From a virus: a stretch of DNA of 37,034 nucleotides. The notes beneath the pieces are model-generated. The model was not told the origin of the DNA. It ran no database searches and worked only from the letters and a program-made list of their open reading frames with translations. Position 1 is the stretch's first letter. Each line of letters opens with the position of its first letter. Positions 7,383-16,209 of this stretch are shown here, piece by piece. The stretch lies in the IMG/VR virus record IMGVR_UViG_3300034095_000312, positions 1 through 37,034 of that record; one strand, written 5' to 3'. Made by a program: the position numbers and the translations under genes.

Positions 7383-8369
7383 TTATATCTCTATTTGTTT
7401 TAGTTGACTAATAGTGGTGCAGCTATCAATTTCTACAATTTTTGGAATTTCTTGATCTAATAACGAATCAATATAATCATCTACAGCGATTAACATGATC
7501 ATCAATTGATCTTTTGTTACAGAAACTTTAACTTTATTATTATACCAACCACAACTTTCACCATCTGCTAATCGTAGAAGTTTAGTCATAATAAACAATC
7601 GCCCCCAATTAGTCGCTGAAATAGTAAATGTAACTCCGTCTATATCAACCTCAATTGGAGTCATCTCCAATGCATCTAATTTATTTCTATGATTTTGTTT
7701 AAGTGTTGTCTTAATATGTTCAATTGAAAGTTGAGTAGGAGTGTATGTACCAATTGCTTTACCTGAGGTTAAATCCCAAGATATATCAGTTCCATTAAAC
7801 AATATATTATCAAATCCGGTATCGTTAATAATTTCTCCAACTTGATATATTTTTAGTGTATCGGATATTACTAATGGATTATTTATAGGCACCACACCGT
7901 GTTTGTATGCTAACATATCTGAACTTAACATATCATTAGAACCGTGTTGATTTAATACTTTATTAAATTCGCTGCTGCTCCAATTCAATGGACCTAAAAT
8001 TATATCATTATTTAATGTAAGCACAAACTGTTCAGTTCCTGCGTATCCTATAGTTTGATCCCATGGTATTTCTTTTTCAACAATGACTGGAGTTTTTACT
8101 AATAACAATTTTTCATCTAATTCTAGTTTAACTTTGTTAATATCTTCAACTTGTTCAATCCAGCTAAACACAGTTTCAGCAGTTAAACTATTATAATCAA
8201 TAAAGTTATGCGGATCTACTGAATTAAAATAAGTTTCTTTATAAACATCAGCAACATAGGTTGTTTCTTTAACTTGATATCGCCATGTAACTCGTTTAAC
8301 TACACTAGATAAGTTATCAACTGATGGAGTTGTATATAACGATAATATTTCCCAAGAATAATCTTTCAT
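7383..8369 (-). CDS. DUF7936/DUF4376-like tail-fibre-associated protein
   Basis: This 328-residue protein has an N-terminal block (about 1-85: SWEILSLYTTP, VTWRYQVKETTY, FIDYNSLTAETVFSWIEQ) that resembles the DUF7936 family seen beside phage fibre genes. A second block near 225-312 (IEVDIDGVTFTISATNWGRL, TKLLRLADGES, VTKDQLMIMLIAVDDYIDSLL) has the layout of DUF4376, often fused to or next to fibre-assembly proteins. The middle contains QTIGYAGTEQFVLTLNN. It shares one base with the S74-type gene upstream (TAATG) and lies 1 bp above the Hint gene. A fibre assembly or chaperone-like role is inferred. Family assignment is from motif memory. Confidence 0.6.
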   Translation of the reverse strand: MKDYSWEILSLYTTPSVDNLSSVVKRVTWRYQVKETTYVADVYKETYFNSVDPHNFIDYNSLTAETVFSWIEQVEDINKVKLELDEKLLLVKTPVIVEKEIPWDQTIGYAGTEQFVLTLNNDIILGPLNWSSSEFNKVLNQHGSNDMLSSDMLAYKHGVVPINNPLVISDTLKIYQVGEIINDTGFDNILFNGTDISWDLTSGKAIGTYTPTQLSIEHIKTTLKQNHRNKLDALEMTPIEVDIDGVTFTISATNWGRLFIMTKLLRLADGESCGWYNNKVKVSVTKDQLMIMLIAVDDYIDSLLDQEIPKIVEIDSCTTISQLKQIEI

Positions 8370-8854
8370 TAGTTGATACCTTTTAATTTGTTAACTTCAA
8401 TCGTCAGTTCTTTAATTGCTTCAATTAACAACGGTACTAGTTTTTCGTATTGTACAGTTTTATAATTTTCACCACTAATTGAATATTCAGTGCCATCGTC
8501 ATGTTTGCCAATATCAAACGGAGCAGGCACAACAATCTGAGGCAATACTGCTTCAATTTCTTGTGCAATTACACCAACTTGATCATCTCGATTAATATAA
8601 CCAAAGCTAGCAGCAACGTCATTTGCATTAAATGTTACTCCGCTTATTTTTAAAACTTTATCTAATGCATTTGGTATTACTTTAATATTTGTTTTTAATC
8701 GGTTATCTGAATAATATGCTGTAATATTGTTGGTGGCTCTAATCTCACCACCTGTACCAGACGCGCTTGTTCCCACACCAATTGATGTTATTTGGATTCC
8801 AACTCCGGAAGCAGATGCGATTGTATCAGTAGCATGATTTAATAAAATTGCCAT
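8369..8854 (-). CDS. S74-type intramolecular chaperone / self-cleaving fibre tip
   Basis: The 161-residue protein has a short shaft-like N-terminus (Ala/Ser/Thr/Gly-rich, 1-45). It is followed by S49-D50-N51-R52-L53-K54, the SDxRLK signature of peptidase S74 chaperone domains, where the Ser is the cleavage site and the Lys five residues later assists. Downstream are VGVIAQEIEAVLPQIV, KTVQYEKLVPLLIEAIKEL and a terminal coiled coil (EVNKLKGIN), all canonical. Such domains normally form the C-terminus of a large fibre and help trimerise it. Here only about 48 residues precede the cleavage site, so the mature product would be very short. It may act in trans or trim a tiny tip. That part is inference. 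Confidence 0.85.
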   Translation of the reverse strand: MAILLNHATDTIASASGVGIQITSIGVGTSASGTGGEIRATNNITAYYSDNRLKTNIKVIPNALDKVLKISGVTFNANDVAASFGYINRDDQVGVIAQEIEAVLPQIVVPAPFDIGKHDDGTEYSISGENYKTVQYEKLVPLLIEAIKELTIEVNKLKGIN

Positions 8855-8856
8855 TT

Positions 8857-9150
8857 TTAAACTCCAGTAGAGCCTGTCATGTCGTCTTGAGCTGCTACCC
8901 AGTTATAAACTTTTTCTAAAAATGCAGTGCCATCTTGAGATTCTACTTGATCTAAAGGTGCATGATATCTACGAAAATCAATGTCTTTTGTATCGTCATT
9001 TGTTGGTTTAGTAGCATATCCAACTACGTCAATCATTACTGAAAATAATGCGCTGCGTTGACGTGAAATTGATGCAGTTACTACTCTAAAATATGCACCT
9101 TCAAATGGTACACCGTAGTTTGATGTTGCTAAATCTAATTGTATTGCCAT
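8857..9150 (-). CDS. Conserved-looking small phage structural protein (MAIQLDLATS type)
   Basis: This 97-residue protein begins MAIQLDLATSNYGVPFEGAYFRVV and looks like a compact beta protein (ISRQRSALFSVMIDVVGY) with a charged middle. It has an AAGGA site 7 nt before the ATG, and a CATAAATA late-type box about 22 bases upstream. It ends AAQDDMTGSTGV. Proteins with this opening occur in fibre regions of marine T4-like phages, to my recollection, but no function is known to me. It is followed 2 bases later by the S74-type gene, which may share its transcript. Confidence 0.6.
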   Translation of the reverse strand: MAIQLDLATSNYGVPFEGAYFRVVTASISRQRSALFSVMIDVVGYATKPTNDDTKDIDFRRYHAPLDQVESQDGTAFLEKVYNWVAAQDDMTGSTGV

Positions 9151-9171
9151 GTTATATTCCTTATTGTATTT

Positions 9172-9179
9172 TATTTATG
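9172..9179 (-). promoter_or_regulatory. T4-type late promoter box (7 of 8)
   Basis: The complement reads CATAAATA, one mismatch from TATAAATA. It overlaps the last codons and stop of the upstream fibre gene and lies 21 bases before the ATG at 9150, leaving room for a start site and the AAGGA ribosome-binding site. Partial overlap with coding sequence lowers certainty. Confidence 0.5.
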
Positions 9180-11775
9180 CGTAAGTTACTTCAACAGAAT
9201 CTAAATTACAGACCCATCTAATATTTGTTGTTGCTTTTGCACCACTGGTTACAGTAAGTGCTTTATTAGTTGCGTCAACTGTAAACGTAGGTTGTGTTGT
9301 TAAACCTATAGTGTCAACTATTGTTTCAATAGCTATACTAGAGATACTCACAGTACCTGCGTTATTAACGATTGACCCTTTAATTAGATAACTTGCCATA
9401 TTAGCAGATGCAGATTGCTTGGCAATTAGAGTGCCAAAGAATGTCATAGCTTGGTTTGTTGCTACGATAAGTTGATTACTAGTACTAATAGCGGGCGTAG
9501 CAGAGGAATATTTATCCGAAACTAATGGTACTGCTGTCGTAGTAGTTGTTTCTGCACTTAGAACTAGTTTTCCAAATTGAGCATCGCCTTGATTTGCAAA
9601 TTTTGTTGCTGTAAATGCAAATTTTCCGGTTTGATTAGCTAATCCTCCAGATATTGCGACAGAGCATGGGCTATTTGCAGTTGCATTAGCACTTACTGAA
9701 CTACCTGCGCCTCCTAAGGCTATTGCGCCATTACCTGAAGCACTAGCGCCTTGCCCTATTGCAATCGCGCTAAGACCAGAACAATTTGCTTGATAGCCTA
9801 ACGCAATTGATGAGTAGTAACTAGCTATTGAACCATTACCCATTGCAATGGCCCAAGTAGACGTTGCTTTAGCTGATGGCCCAAACGCAAAGCTATTGGG
9901 CCCTGTAGCCCCATACGAACTCGTATTATTGACTATACCTGCTGCGAAACTATCTGCACCAGAAGCGTAAGAACCGCCAAGTGCCATTGCTCCTGCGCCT
10001 GTTACAGTTTTTGAGCCTTGCTGTGTTGAATTTTCACCAATTGCTGTTGAAAAGTTTGAAGCGGCATTAGCCCGTGTACCAATTGCTAATGCCTCTTGTC
10101 CAGATGCATTTGCACCATACCCAAATGCATAAGATTCTAAACCAGATGATGACGATGCTTCACCTATTGCTATTGCTCCATTACCTGAACAGACTGGTCT
10201 AGCCCAATAGACACTTAGATTCTCAGCATACATGCGCATTGGCTTTTTATTATCTACTTGCCAGCCAGTTCCATCGCACACAATGTCTAAACCTTCACCT
10301 CGTTGCAATGTAAGCGTGGCAATACTATCAATTGTTTCAGCTAAGTTAGGGTCAATCGTAATAACATCAGTATAGGTATTAGACGTATTCCAAATCGTAC
10401 AAGTAAACCCAGCACCTAGTGTTGCAGCAGCAGTTAAGCTGACGGTAAATGTATTGCTAGTGCAGTTAATTATTTTCCCTAAGTCCCCAGCTATAACTGT
10501 ATAAGCGGCTGTTTTATTTGCAATTGTTTTGGTAGAGCTGCCACCTCCGCTAATAACTAAATCACCACTACCTAGTAATGTTGTGCCATTGACAGTTTTA
10601 ATATTAGTTGCAGATACTAGAGCAGCTTGCTTAGAGTTAAATGTATTCCAGTCTGTAGAAGTTAATATACCACTTACTGATGTACTAGCATTTGATAACG
10701 CAGCTTGCGCACCTAATGCAGTTAGCGCAGCTGATGCTGATGTTGCACCAGTACCACCACTTGCTATTGCTAGTGTAGCACTAAGTCCAGCTGCAGTACC
10801 AGTTGTGTTTTGATTTAACGTTGGGAATGTACAATTTGTAAGTGTGCCACTCGTTGGTGTACCTAATGCACCACCGGATATTACATACGTGTTACTATCA
10901 AATGATGCTACGCCGTTTGTAAATTTAATTAATCCAGTAGTTGCAGTTGACAATCCTGCAACTGCAGTTAAGTTTGCATGTTTTGCTTGATAGTTAGTTG
11001 CAATGTCTGTAATATCACTAACTGTTAACGTAGTTGACCCAGTAATTAAGCCTTTTGCGTTATATGTTACTTTAGTACCAGTAGCAGCAGTTACAACACT
11101 TGCTAACGTTATAGCTGCGGTTGCATTAGCAGACCCGTCAAAACTAACAGTCCATGTTGCGTCACCGGTAGTTGAAATACTTCTAGCAGTTGCCAACTTG
11201 GTAGCAGTATCTGAATTACCAACTGTTGGACTAATCTCAATATACGCAGATCCAGACCAGCGATAAATTTTATTTGTATCTAATGCAACATAAATTTTAG
11301 CAGTTTCGCCAGTACCTGGAAACCCTGCTAAGTTTGCATACTCTAATACATCATCAACATAACTAGGTAAGTAAGTAGATGCAATTTTTGAATCACTGCC
11401 TAATGGTGCAATACCAGATGCTGCTCCAATTGTTGAAGATAAAATAGCATCAGTAATGCCATATCCGGATAATGTAGTTGGTTTAGATGCAATGTTTGTA
11501 AATGTGTAACCTGTACAATTTGTAAGTGTACCACTTGTTGGCGTACCTAAGATAGGTGTAACTAATGATGGACTTGTTGATAATACAACATTTCCAGTAC
11601 CGGTTGAAGTTGTAACACCAGTTCCGCCTTGCGCTACACTTAATGCAGTAGTTAACCCAGTTAACGAGGTAATATCACTGTTAGCACCGGATTCAGCTTG
11701 ACCTGCTAAGGTGTCGCCGATTTGTAATTCTTGAAATGTTGCACCGTTAAGTACTACGGGATATCTTGCTGTCAT
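9175..11775 (-). CDS. Long tail fibre with YadA-head-like repeats
   Basis: This 866-residue fibre has a shaft rich in GGTG, GTPTSGTLTNCT and SKPTTLSGYGITDAI motifs (about 40-400). A block follows (about 420-525) with AYTVIAGDLGKIINCTS. Residues about 530-705 hold repeats such as GAIAIGEASSSSG, EALAIGTRANAAS, SSIALGYQANCSG and SAIAIGQGASASG, spaced 14-20 residues apart. This is the left-handed parallel beta-roll pattern of trimeric autotransporter (YadA) heads, also used in some phage fibres. The C-terminal 150 residues are a beta-rich cap ending in WVCNLDSVEVTYA. Residues about 58-255 are nearly duplicated in the 597-residue fibre. Host adhesion is the likely role. The gene shares one base with the upstream fibre gene. 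Confidence 0.85.
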   Translation of the reverse strand: MTARYPVVLNGATFQELQIGDTLAGQAESGANSDITSLTGLTTALSVAQGGTGVTTSTGTGNVVLSTSPSLVTPILGTPTSGTLTNCTGYTFTNIASKPTTLSGYGITDAILSSTIGAASGIAPLGSDSKIASTYLPSYVDDVLEYANLAGFPGTGETAKIYVALDTNKIYRWSGSAYIEISPTVGNSDTATKLATARSISTTGDATWTVSFDGSANATAAITLASVVTAATGTKVTYNAKGLITGSTTLTVSDITDIATNYQAKHANLTAVAGLSTATTGLIKFTNGVASFDSNTYVISGGALGTPTSGTLTNCTFPTLNQNTTGTAAGLSATLAIASGGTGATSASAALTALGAQAALSNASTSVSGILTSTDWNTFNSKQAALVSATNIKTVNGTTLLGSGDLVISGGGSSTKTIANKTAAYTVIAGDLGKIINCTSNTFTVSLTAAATLGAGFTCTIWNTSNTYTDVITIDPNLAETIDSIATLTLQRGEGLDIVCDGTGWQVDNKKPMRMYAENLSVYWARPVCSGNGAIAIGEASSSSGLESYAFGYGANASGQEALAIGTRANAASNFSTAIGENSTQQGSKTVTGAGAMALGGSYASGADSFAAGIVNNTSSYGATGPNSFAFGPSAKATSTWAIAMGNGSIASYYSSIALGYQANCSGLSAIAIGQGASASGNGAIALGGAGSSVSANATANSPCSVAISGGLANQTGKFAFTATKFANQGDAQFGKLVLSAETTTTTAVPLVSDKYSSATPAISTSNQLIVATNQAMTFFGTLIAKQSASANMASYLIKGSIVNNAGTVSISSIAIETIVDTIGLTTQPTFTVDATNKALTVTSGAKATTNIRWVCNLDSVEVTYA
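11009..11600 (-). repeat. Dispersed direct repeat, copy 1
   Basis: This stretch of about 590 bp inside the 866-residue fibre matches 22499-23090 in the 597-residue fibre at a constant offset of 11,490 bases. The blocks checked at both ends stay in register. Differences are scattered and mostly synonymous. It encodes the segment from near TPILGTPTSGTLTN to VTYNAKGLITGSTTLTVSDI. Confidence 0.85.
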
Positions 11776-12779
11776 TAAGTTATACTCACTTGAATTGATA
11801 TGTTGGAACGTGATAATACTGCTACATAATTAATAGTTACTGCAATATTAGAAAGCGTTGTACCGTTTCTTGTTAACACAGAAACAGTTTTTGGTATGGT
11901 CGTCCAAGATGCAGTAGTTCCGTCTGTTGTTAGGTACTTACCTAAATTACCAGTTTGACTTGGCAATGATATAGGCGCAGCTTGTGACACCCATGCAGAT
12001 CCGTTACTAGTTAACACATTACCGGATGCACCAACTACAGTTAACCCAGTGCCACCGTTTGCTACAGTCAATGCAGTAGATAATGTGATTGATGTAGCAG
12101 ATGCTGTACCTAAAATAGGTGTAACTAATGTCGGACTTGTCGAAAGTACAACATTACCTGATCCAGTAAACCCGTTCCAAAATGCAGACGACGTGCCTGA
12201 TGGTGTTTCTAACAACTTCCAATTTGCTGTAGACGTTGTGTACATAAACGACACATACGTACCACTCACATCTAACATAAATCCAACACTGTCATCTTCA
12301 ATAGTATTACCGTTTGCTAATAATGTAATTGCATTATTAGCAAACGTATTATTAATGTCAATTATACCAATAATAGCACCATCATTTGGAGATGCAGGGA
12401 ATGTTATATTAAACGCACTTGAAATAGTATTACATCTTACTAATTCATTTGCACTTGCAGTATAGGATGCAGTTTTGATTGCAGTTGCAACCAAACCGGA
12501 ACTAATTGTACTCCAAAGTGCAGTAGTTCCGTCTGTTGTTAGGTACTTACCTGAATTACTAGTTTGTGTTGGCAATGAGACAGGTGCAGTTTGTGATACC
12601 CATGTAGTACCATCACTTGTTAACACATTATTAGCAGTACCTGGTAGCACGGATTTCAGTCCGTTAGTACCGTTACCTAATATTACACTATTTAATGGGA
12701 ATGTACTTACACCAGTTCCACCATTCGATACTGTATTAATTGTATCAGGTCTTAATGATGATGATAATTTTTTAGCCAT
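11775..12779 (-). CDS. Tail fibre protein with repeated GKYLTTDGT motifs
   Basis: The 334-residue protein begins MAKKLSSSLRPDTINTVSNGGTG and contains two copies of a shaft unit with NVLTSDG/NVLTSNG, SLPTQTSN/SLPSQTGN and GKYLTTDGTTA.W (near residues 52-92 and 250-295). Between them, about residues 100-195, is a compact module (ANELVRCNTISSAFNITFPASP, GAIIGIIDINNTF, FMLDVSGTYVSFMY, NWKLLETPS). The same module recurs near the C-termini of the 597- and 387-residue fibres. The end is a short beta strand region (SRSNISIQVSIT). A late box and an AAAGGAG site precede the ATG. A structural fibre is well supported. Its receptor is unknown. Confidence 0.8.
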   Translation of the reverse strand: MAKKLSSSLRPDTINTVSNGGTGVSTFPLNSVILGNGTNGLKSVLPGTANNVLTSDGTTWVSQTAPVSLPTQTSNSGKYLTTDGTTALWSTISSGLVATAIKTASYTASANELVRCNTISSAFNITFPASPNDGAIIGIIDINNTFANNAITLLANGNTIEDDSVGFMLDVSGTYVSFMYTTSTANWKLLETPSGTSSAFWNGFTGSGNVVLSTSPTLVTPILGTASATSITLSTALTVANGGTGLTVVGASGNVLTSNGSAWVSQAAPISLPSQTGNLGKYLTTDGTTASWTTIPKTVSVLTRNGTTLSNIAVTINYVAVLSRSNISIQVSIT

Positions 12780-12794
12780 TAATACTCCTTTACA

Positions 12795-12804
12795 GTATTT
12801 ATTA
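12795..12804 (-). promoter_or_regulatory. Late-promoter-like box TAATAAATAC
   Basis: The complement of 12795-12804 reads TAATAAATAC and lies 15 bases upstream of the ATG at 12779, with AAAGGAG in between. A second similar box, TAATAAATAA, is the complement of 12809-12818. The same 9-mer AATAAATAC is found in other gaps (23343, 31858, 35236 and on the plus strand at 33407), so it appears to be the local form of the late box. Confidence 0.65.
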
Positions 12805-12834
12805 AAGTTTATTTATTAAGTAAGTATTTTTATA

Positions 12835-13953
12835 TTACACGTCACCTGTATTTGTTGAGGGGAATGATCTACCAGATCCCCATATTATTCGTACTGCTCC
12901 ACTACCACCAGCACCCGACACGCCACCGCCACCGCCATACGCACCGCCTCCACCGGGAGTAGAGTTTGCGCCACCACTGCCGCCTCCGCCATTTATTCCA
13001 TCGCTTCCCTGCCCTAAAATACCAACACCTGCTCCACAATAGTCATAAGAACCCCCCGCACCTGCGCCACCTGTACCATTACCTCTACTTGGGCTAGGGT
13101 AGCTTCCCCCTAATCCACCAGTGCCGGCATAGCCTCCAGCACCGCCTCCCCCTCCGTTTGTCCCATAATCCCCCTGTACCCCTCCGGCACCACCGCTACC
13201 TCCCGTACCAGCACCAACGGTTCCGCCAGCGCCACCGTAGTTATAGCCGCCCATTCCGCCACCGTTGGCAATACATGAATTCGTATTAAATGAACTGGCT
13301 CCACCGGCACCTCCTTGCTTTGACTTGCCGGCACCCACTACTACGGTGTAGGAATTTCCGGGAATGACAGTCATGTTATTGATGTAGGAAAGTGCTCCAC
13401 CGCCACCGCCATTAACGTCTGCAGTTGTTGGGTGTGTTTGATCGTATGCTGCTCCACCACCACCGACTGCAACAACAGAAACTGAAGTTACACCGGCTGG
13501 CGTAATCCAAGTATAAGTACCTGCAGTAGTATATGCTTGCTGACCTGCAGCTAATGTTGACATGCTATTACTTGCTGCACTAGCAGCACTATTACCACAA
13601 TTACTATTAGCAACAACTGTAAATGTGTAGCTAGTACCGGCTGTTAATCCGGTAACTACTACTGGACTACTTGCACCACTTGCAGTTTGTCCACCTGAAC
13701 TAGTTACTGTATATCCGGTAATTGTAGAGCCGTTTAATGAACTAGGAGCAGTGAACGTAATTGATGCTTGACTAGTACTAAAATTGTATGTTGCAGTTCC
13801 GATAGTTGGTGCAACTGGAGCAGACAGTGGTGCTGCCCACAATCCACTTGATTTAAACCGGACTTGTTCATTTAATGAAAACAGTCCGTCTGCTCTACCG
13901 GTATACGCAGTGCCACTTGGACTAGCTGCTTTTATTGAATGATTATATGGCAT
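12835..13953 (-). CDS. Modular adhesin: SGTAYTG anchor, Fn3, glycine-rich tip
   Basis: The 372-residue protein starts MPYNHSIKAASPSGTAYTGR, nearly identical to the DUF1566 adhesin over 40 residues. A fibronectin type III domain follows (about 46-137; TFTAPSSLNGSTITGYTVTSS, GLTAGTSYTFTVVAN). Next is YTTAGTYTWITPAGVTSVSVVAVGGGG and then a glycine-rich domain (about 165-360), ending GAVRIIWGSGRSFPSTNTGDV. The glycine-rich type resembles polyglycine-II-like adhesin tips known in T4-like phages, though that fold is inferred here. An AAGGA site precedes the ATG. The end is almost identical to that of the 405-residue adhesin, so these are recent paralogues. Confidence 0.8.
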   Translation of the reverse strand: MPYNHSIKAASPSGTAYTGRADGLFSLNEQVRFKSSGLWAAPLSAPVAPTIGTATYNFSTSQASITFTAPSSLNGSTITGYTVTSSGGQTASGASSPVVVTGLTAGTSYTFTVVANSNCGNSAASAASNSMSTLAAGQQAYTTAGTYTWITPAGVTSVSVVAVGGGGAAYDQTHPTTADVNGGGGGALSYINNMTVIPGNSYTVVVGAGKSKQGGAGGASSFNTNSCIANGGGMGGYNYGGAGGTVGAGTGGSGGAGGVQGDYGTNGGGGGAGGYAGTGGLGGSYPSPSRGNGTGGAGAGGSYDYCGAGVGILGQGSDGINGGGGSGGANSTPGGGGAYGGGGGVSGAGGSGAVRIIWGSGRSFPSTNTGDV

Positions 13954-13963
13954 TTGTTTTCCT

Positions 13964-16201
13964 TTATGCGATTGTTAAAAATATGTAAGTTGCACTCGTA
14001 ACATTAATATTAGTTGTTGCATTTTGTTTTACAATAAATCCTGAATTAGCTGGATCAATTGAGTCATCAATTGTTACTTCGGCTGAAGTTTTATTAAGTG
14101 ACAAATGCGGATCATTTGCAGCTGCAGTAATACCTCTAACAGAATCCCATATATACCAATCGCCGGTTGAATTAGCTCGTTTAATTAATATAAATCTAGC
14201 ACCGGTGGTAAACCCACAATTTATTGTTTGTGAACTGCCATTGCCTGTATATGACCCGACGTTTGAAACACCTGCTAGTGTAGCAAAGAGGTAAGCGACA
14301 TATTTACCGCCACTGGTATTAAAAGTGCCGTTTTGTGTATTAAACCCTGTTAATGTTGGGAAAGTAGCAAAGTCGGAGGTTTGTGCAAAGAAATTATCAG
14401 TTGTATTTAATGCTGCTATTAATGAGTTCCCGTTAAACGTACCGCCATTTTTATGATATACCATCCAATAACTTGCTGCATCTCTACGTTTAAAAATAAT
14501 AAATTCAGGAACCGCACCTAGATTATGGGTAAATGATGTATTTACATTGCCGTCACCTGTATAACAAACCACATCAAAGAATCCGGGGGCGCGTTTGAAA
14601 CAGTAATTTATAGGGTCACTCCATAATGTCTGAATAGCAGTATTATTAGCCCTATCCCAATTGCCCATACCTTGCTCTCCGTCTGTGTATGCTGAATACA
14701 TATATCCAGAAGTTAATCTACTTGCGATAAAGCTAGGGTTGCCATCAGCCCGTCCGTCGCAAATGAACATATCTGTAGCAAATCCAGTAGCGATTGAAGC
14801 ATATGGTACGTCTGTGCCTATATACAGAACTTGCGTCCCCGTTGTCGGCGGTTTGTTAGGTCTGCGGATTGCCATATAGATGTAAGTCCCACCAGACGCG
14901 GTAACGCCAGAGCCATTTACGACTGTAAATCCTGTTGCATTTGGATAAATTATCGGTGCAGATAACCCCATTGTCGCGTCTGCTGTATTTGCACTTAATA
15001 CTGAACCGTAACCAGAAAGCGGCATACCTTGCATTATGTCTTGAATATACCAATTACCAGCAGCATCAGTTCTTTTAATTAACAAATATTGAATTTCAAA
15101 ACCAATATTTACATCTAGTGTTGTGCTTGGCCCTGTAAACGACCCACACTTTATCATGCTAGTAGCCGAAGTATCATGTGCAAATAAGTATGCCACAAAC
15201 TGATGACCGGAGAATTGAACAGCACTAAACCCACCTACAGTAAATTGTGTAGAGGTTGGTTCATTTATCCAAGGGTTACCTGATGCGTAAGCTGGTGTTG
15301 ATGTCCCGTCTAGAAATATATAATTCAGCGATGGTATACTATTATGCCATGTATATCGATTGTAGGTACTTGATAAGTTAATTACTATTATCATACCTGG
15401 TTTAACACCTAAATTGTGAGATAACGTCTGCTGATTGCCTGTACCGGTATACGTAACAATATCAAAAAACTTTGGTGCTTTGCGGAATGTCCATGATACA
15501 TAGCTACCCATATTAGCATTAACGTCATTACCGTTACCTACGGTAAATCCAGTGCTACCAAAACTATTAACAAATCCGGTACCGGTATTAACTTCTGCTG
15601 TTGCACTATTTGTGACTACACGGTTACCAACTGGACGATCTGTTGTAGACAGGATGTGGTCAGCTCCTACTGTCCGACGTTTAACCCAAACCAACCCACC
15701 CTTACCAGCTAAGTCGATGCCATTGTTAATAGTTTGCGTTGCACCGTTGCCGGTATATAAATAAGTGCTAAACACTTCATCTGAATATGTTATTGCAACT
15801 ATTGTTATACTACTACTTGATGAACTAGAAAGACTAGCACCTGACGCAGTGTTAGCAACTACTGTAAATGTATAACTAGAATTAACAGTTAACCCAGATA
15901 CTGTAATTGGACTGCTTGCCCCAGTTGCAGTAACACCGCCAGGTGAACTAGTAACTGTATAACTAGTAATAGTTTCGCCATTTAATGAACTTGGTGTAGT
16001 AAATGCCACTGTTGCTTGTAAAATACCAGCAGTTGCACTAGCAGCAGTTGGTGCACTTGGCTTAGATATAGCCGTTGGCCATGCACCTGCTTGTTTTAAT
16101 TTAGCTTGGTCATTTGTTGAAAATATCCCATTAGCTCTACCAGTATACGCAGTGCCACTTGTTGACACTGCTGCTACTGATACTAGTCTTCTATTTGACA
16201 T
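13964..16201 (-). CDS. Modular adhesin: SGTAYTG anchor, Fn3, five DUF7483-like repeats
   Basis: The 745-residue protein starts MSNRRLVSVAAVSTSGTAYTGR, the anchor shared with two glycine-rich adhesins. One Fn3 domain follows (about 48-137). The remaining 600 residues contain five related units, each opening with YTGNGxxQTINxGF or a variant, then a strand such as GLVWVKRR, GMIIVINLS, YLLIKRTDAAGNWYIQD, EFIIFKRRDAASYWMVYHK or FILIKRANSTGDWYIWD, and often a closing VAYLFA. This matches DUF7483-type repeats of phage structural proteins as I know them. A beta-sandwich array for glycan binding is possible. An AGGAAAATAC ribosome-binding region precedes the ATG. The cupin gene lies just upstream. Confidence 0.75.
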   Translation of the reverse strand: MSNRRLVSVAAVSTSGTAYTGRANGIFSTNDQAKLKQAGAWPTAISKPSAPTAASATAGILQATVAFTTPSSLNGETITSYTVTSSPGGVTATGASSPITVSGLTVNSSYTFTVVANTASGASLSSSSSSSITIVAITYSDEVFSTYLYTGNGATQTINNGIDLAGKGGLVWVKRRTVGADHILSTTDRPVGNRVVTNSATAEVNTGTGFVNSFGSTGFTVGNGNDVNANMGSYVSWTFRKAPKFFDIVTYTGTGNQQTLSHNLGVKPGMIIVINLSSTYNRYTWHNSIPSLNYIFLDGTSTPAYASGNPWINEPTSTQFTVGGFSAVQFSGHQFVAYLFAHDTSATSMIKCGSFTGPSTTLDVNIGFEIQYLLIKRTDAAGNWYIQDIMQGMPLSGYGSVLSANTADATMGLSAPIIYPNATGFTVVNGSGVTASGGTYIYMAIRRPNKPPTTGTQVLYIGTDVPYASIATGFATDMFICDGRADGNPSFIASRLTSGYMYSAYTDGEQGMGNWDRANNTAIQTLWSDPINYCFKRAPGFFDVVCYTGDGNVNTSFTHNLGAVPEFIIFKRRDAASYWMVYHKNGGTFNGNSLIAALNTTDNFFAQTSDFATFPTLTGFNTQNGTFNTSGGKYVAYLFATLAGVSNVGSYTGNGSSQTINCGFTTGARFILIKRANSTGDWYIWDSVRGITAAANDPHLSLNKTSAEVTIDDSIDPANSGFIVKQNATTNINVTSATYIFLTIA

Positions 16202-16209
16202 GTATTTTC

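Noticed and set aside
13110-13334. Alternative minus-strand ORF of 74 residues inside a glycine-rich adhesin
   Set aside because: It is a frame-shifted shadow of the glycine-rich sequence, without a start signal.
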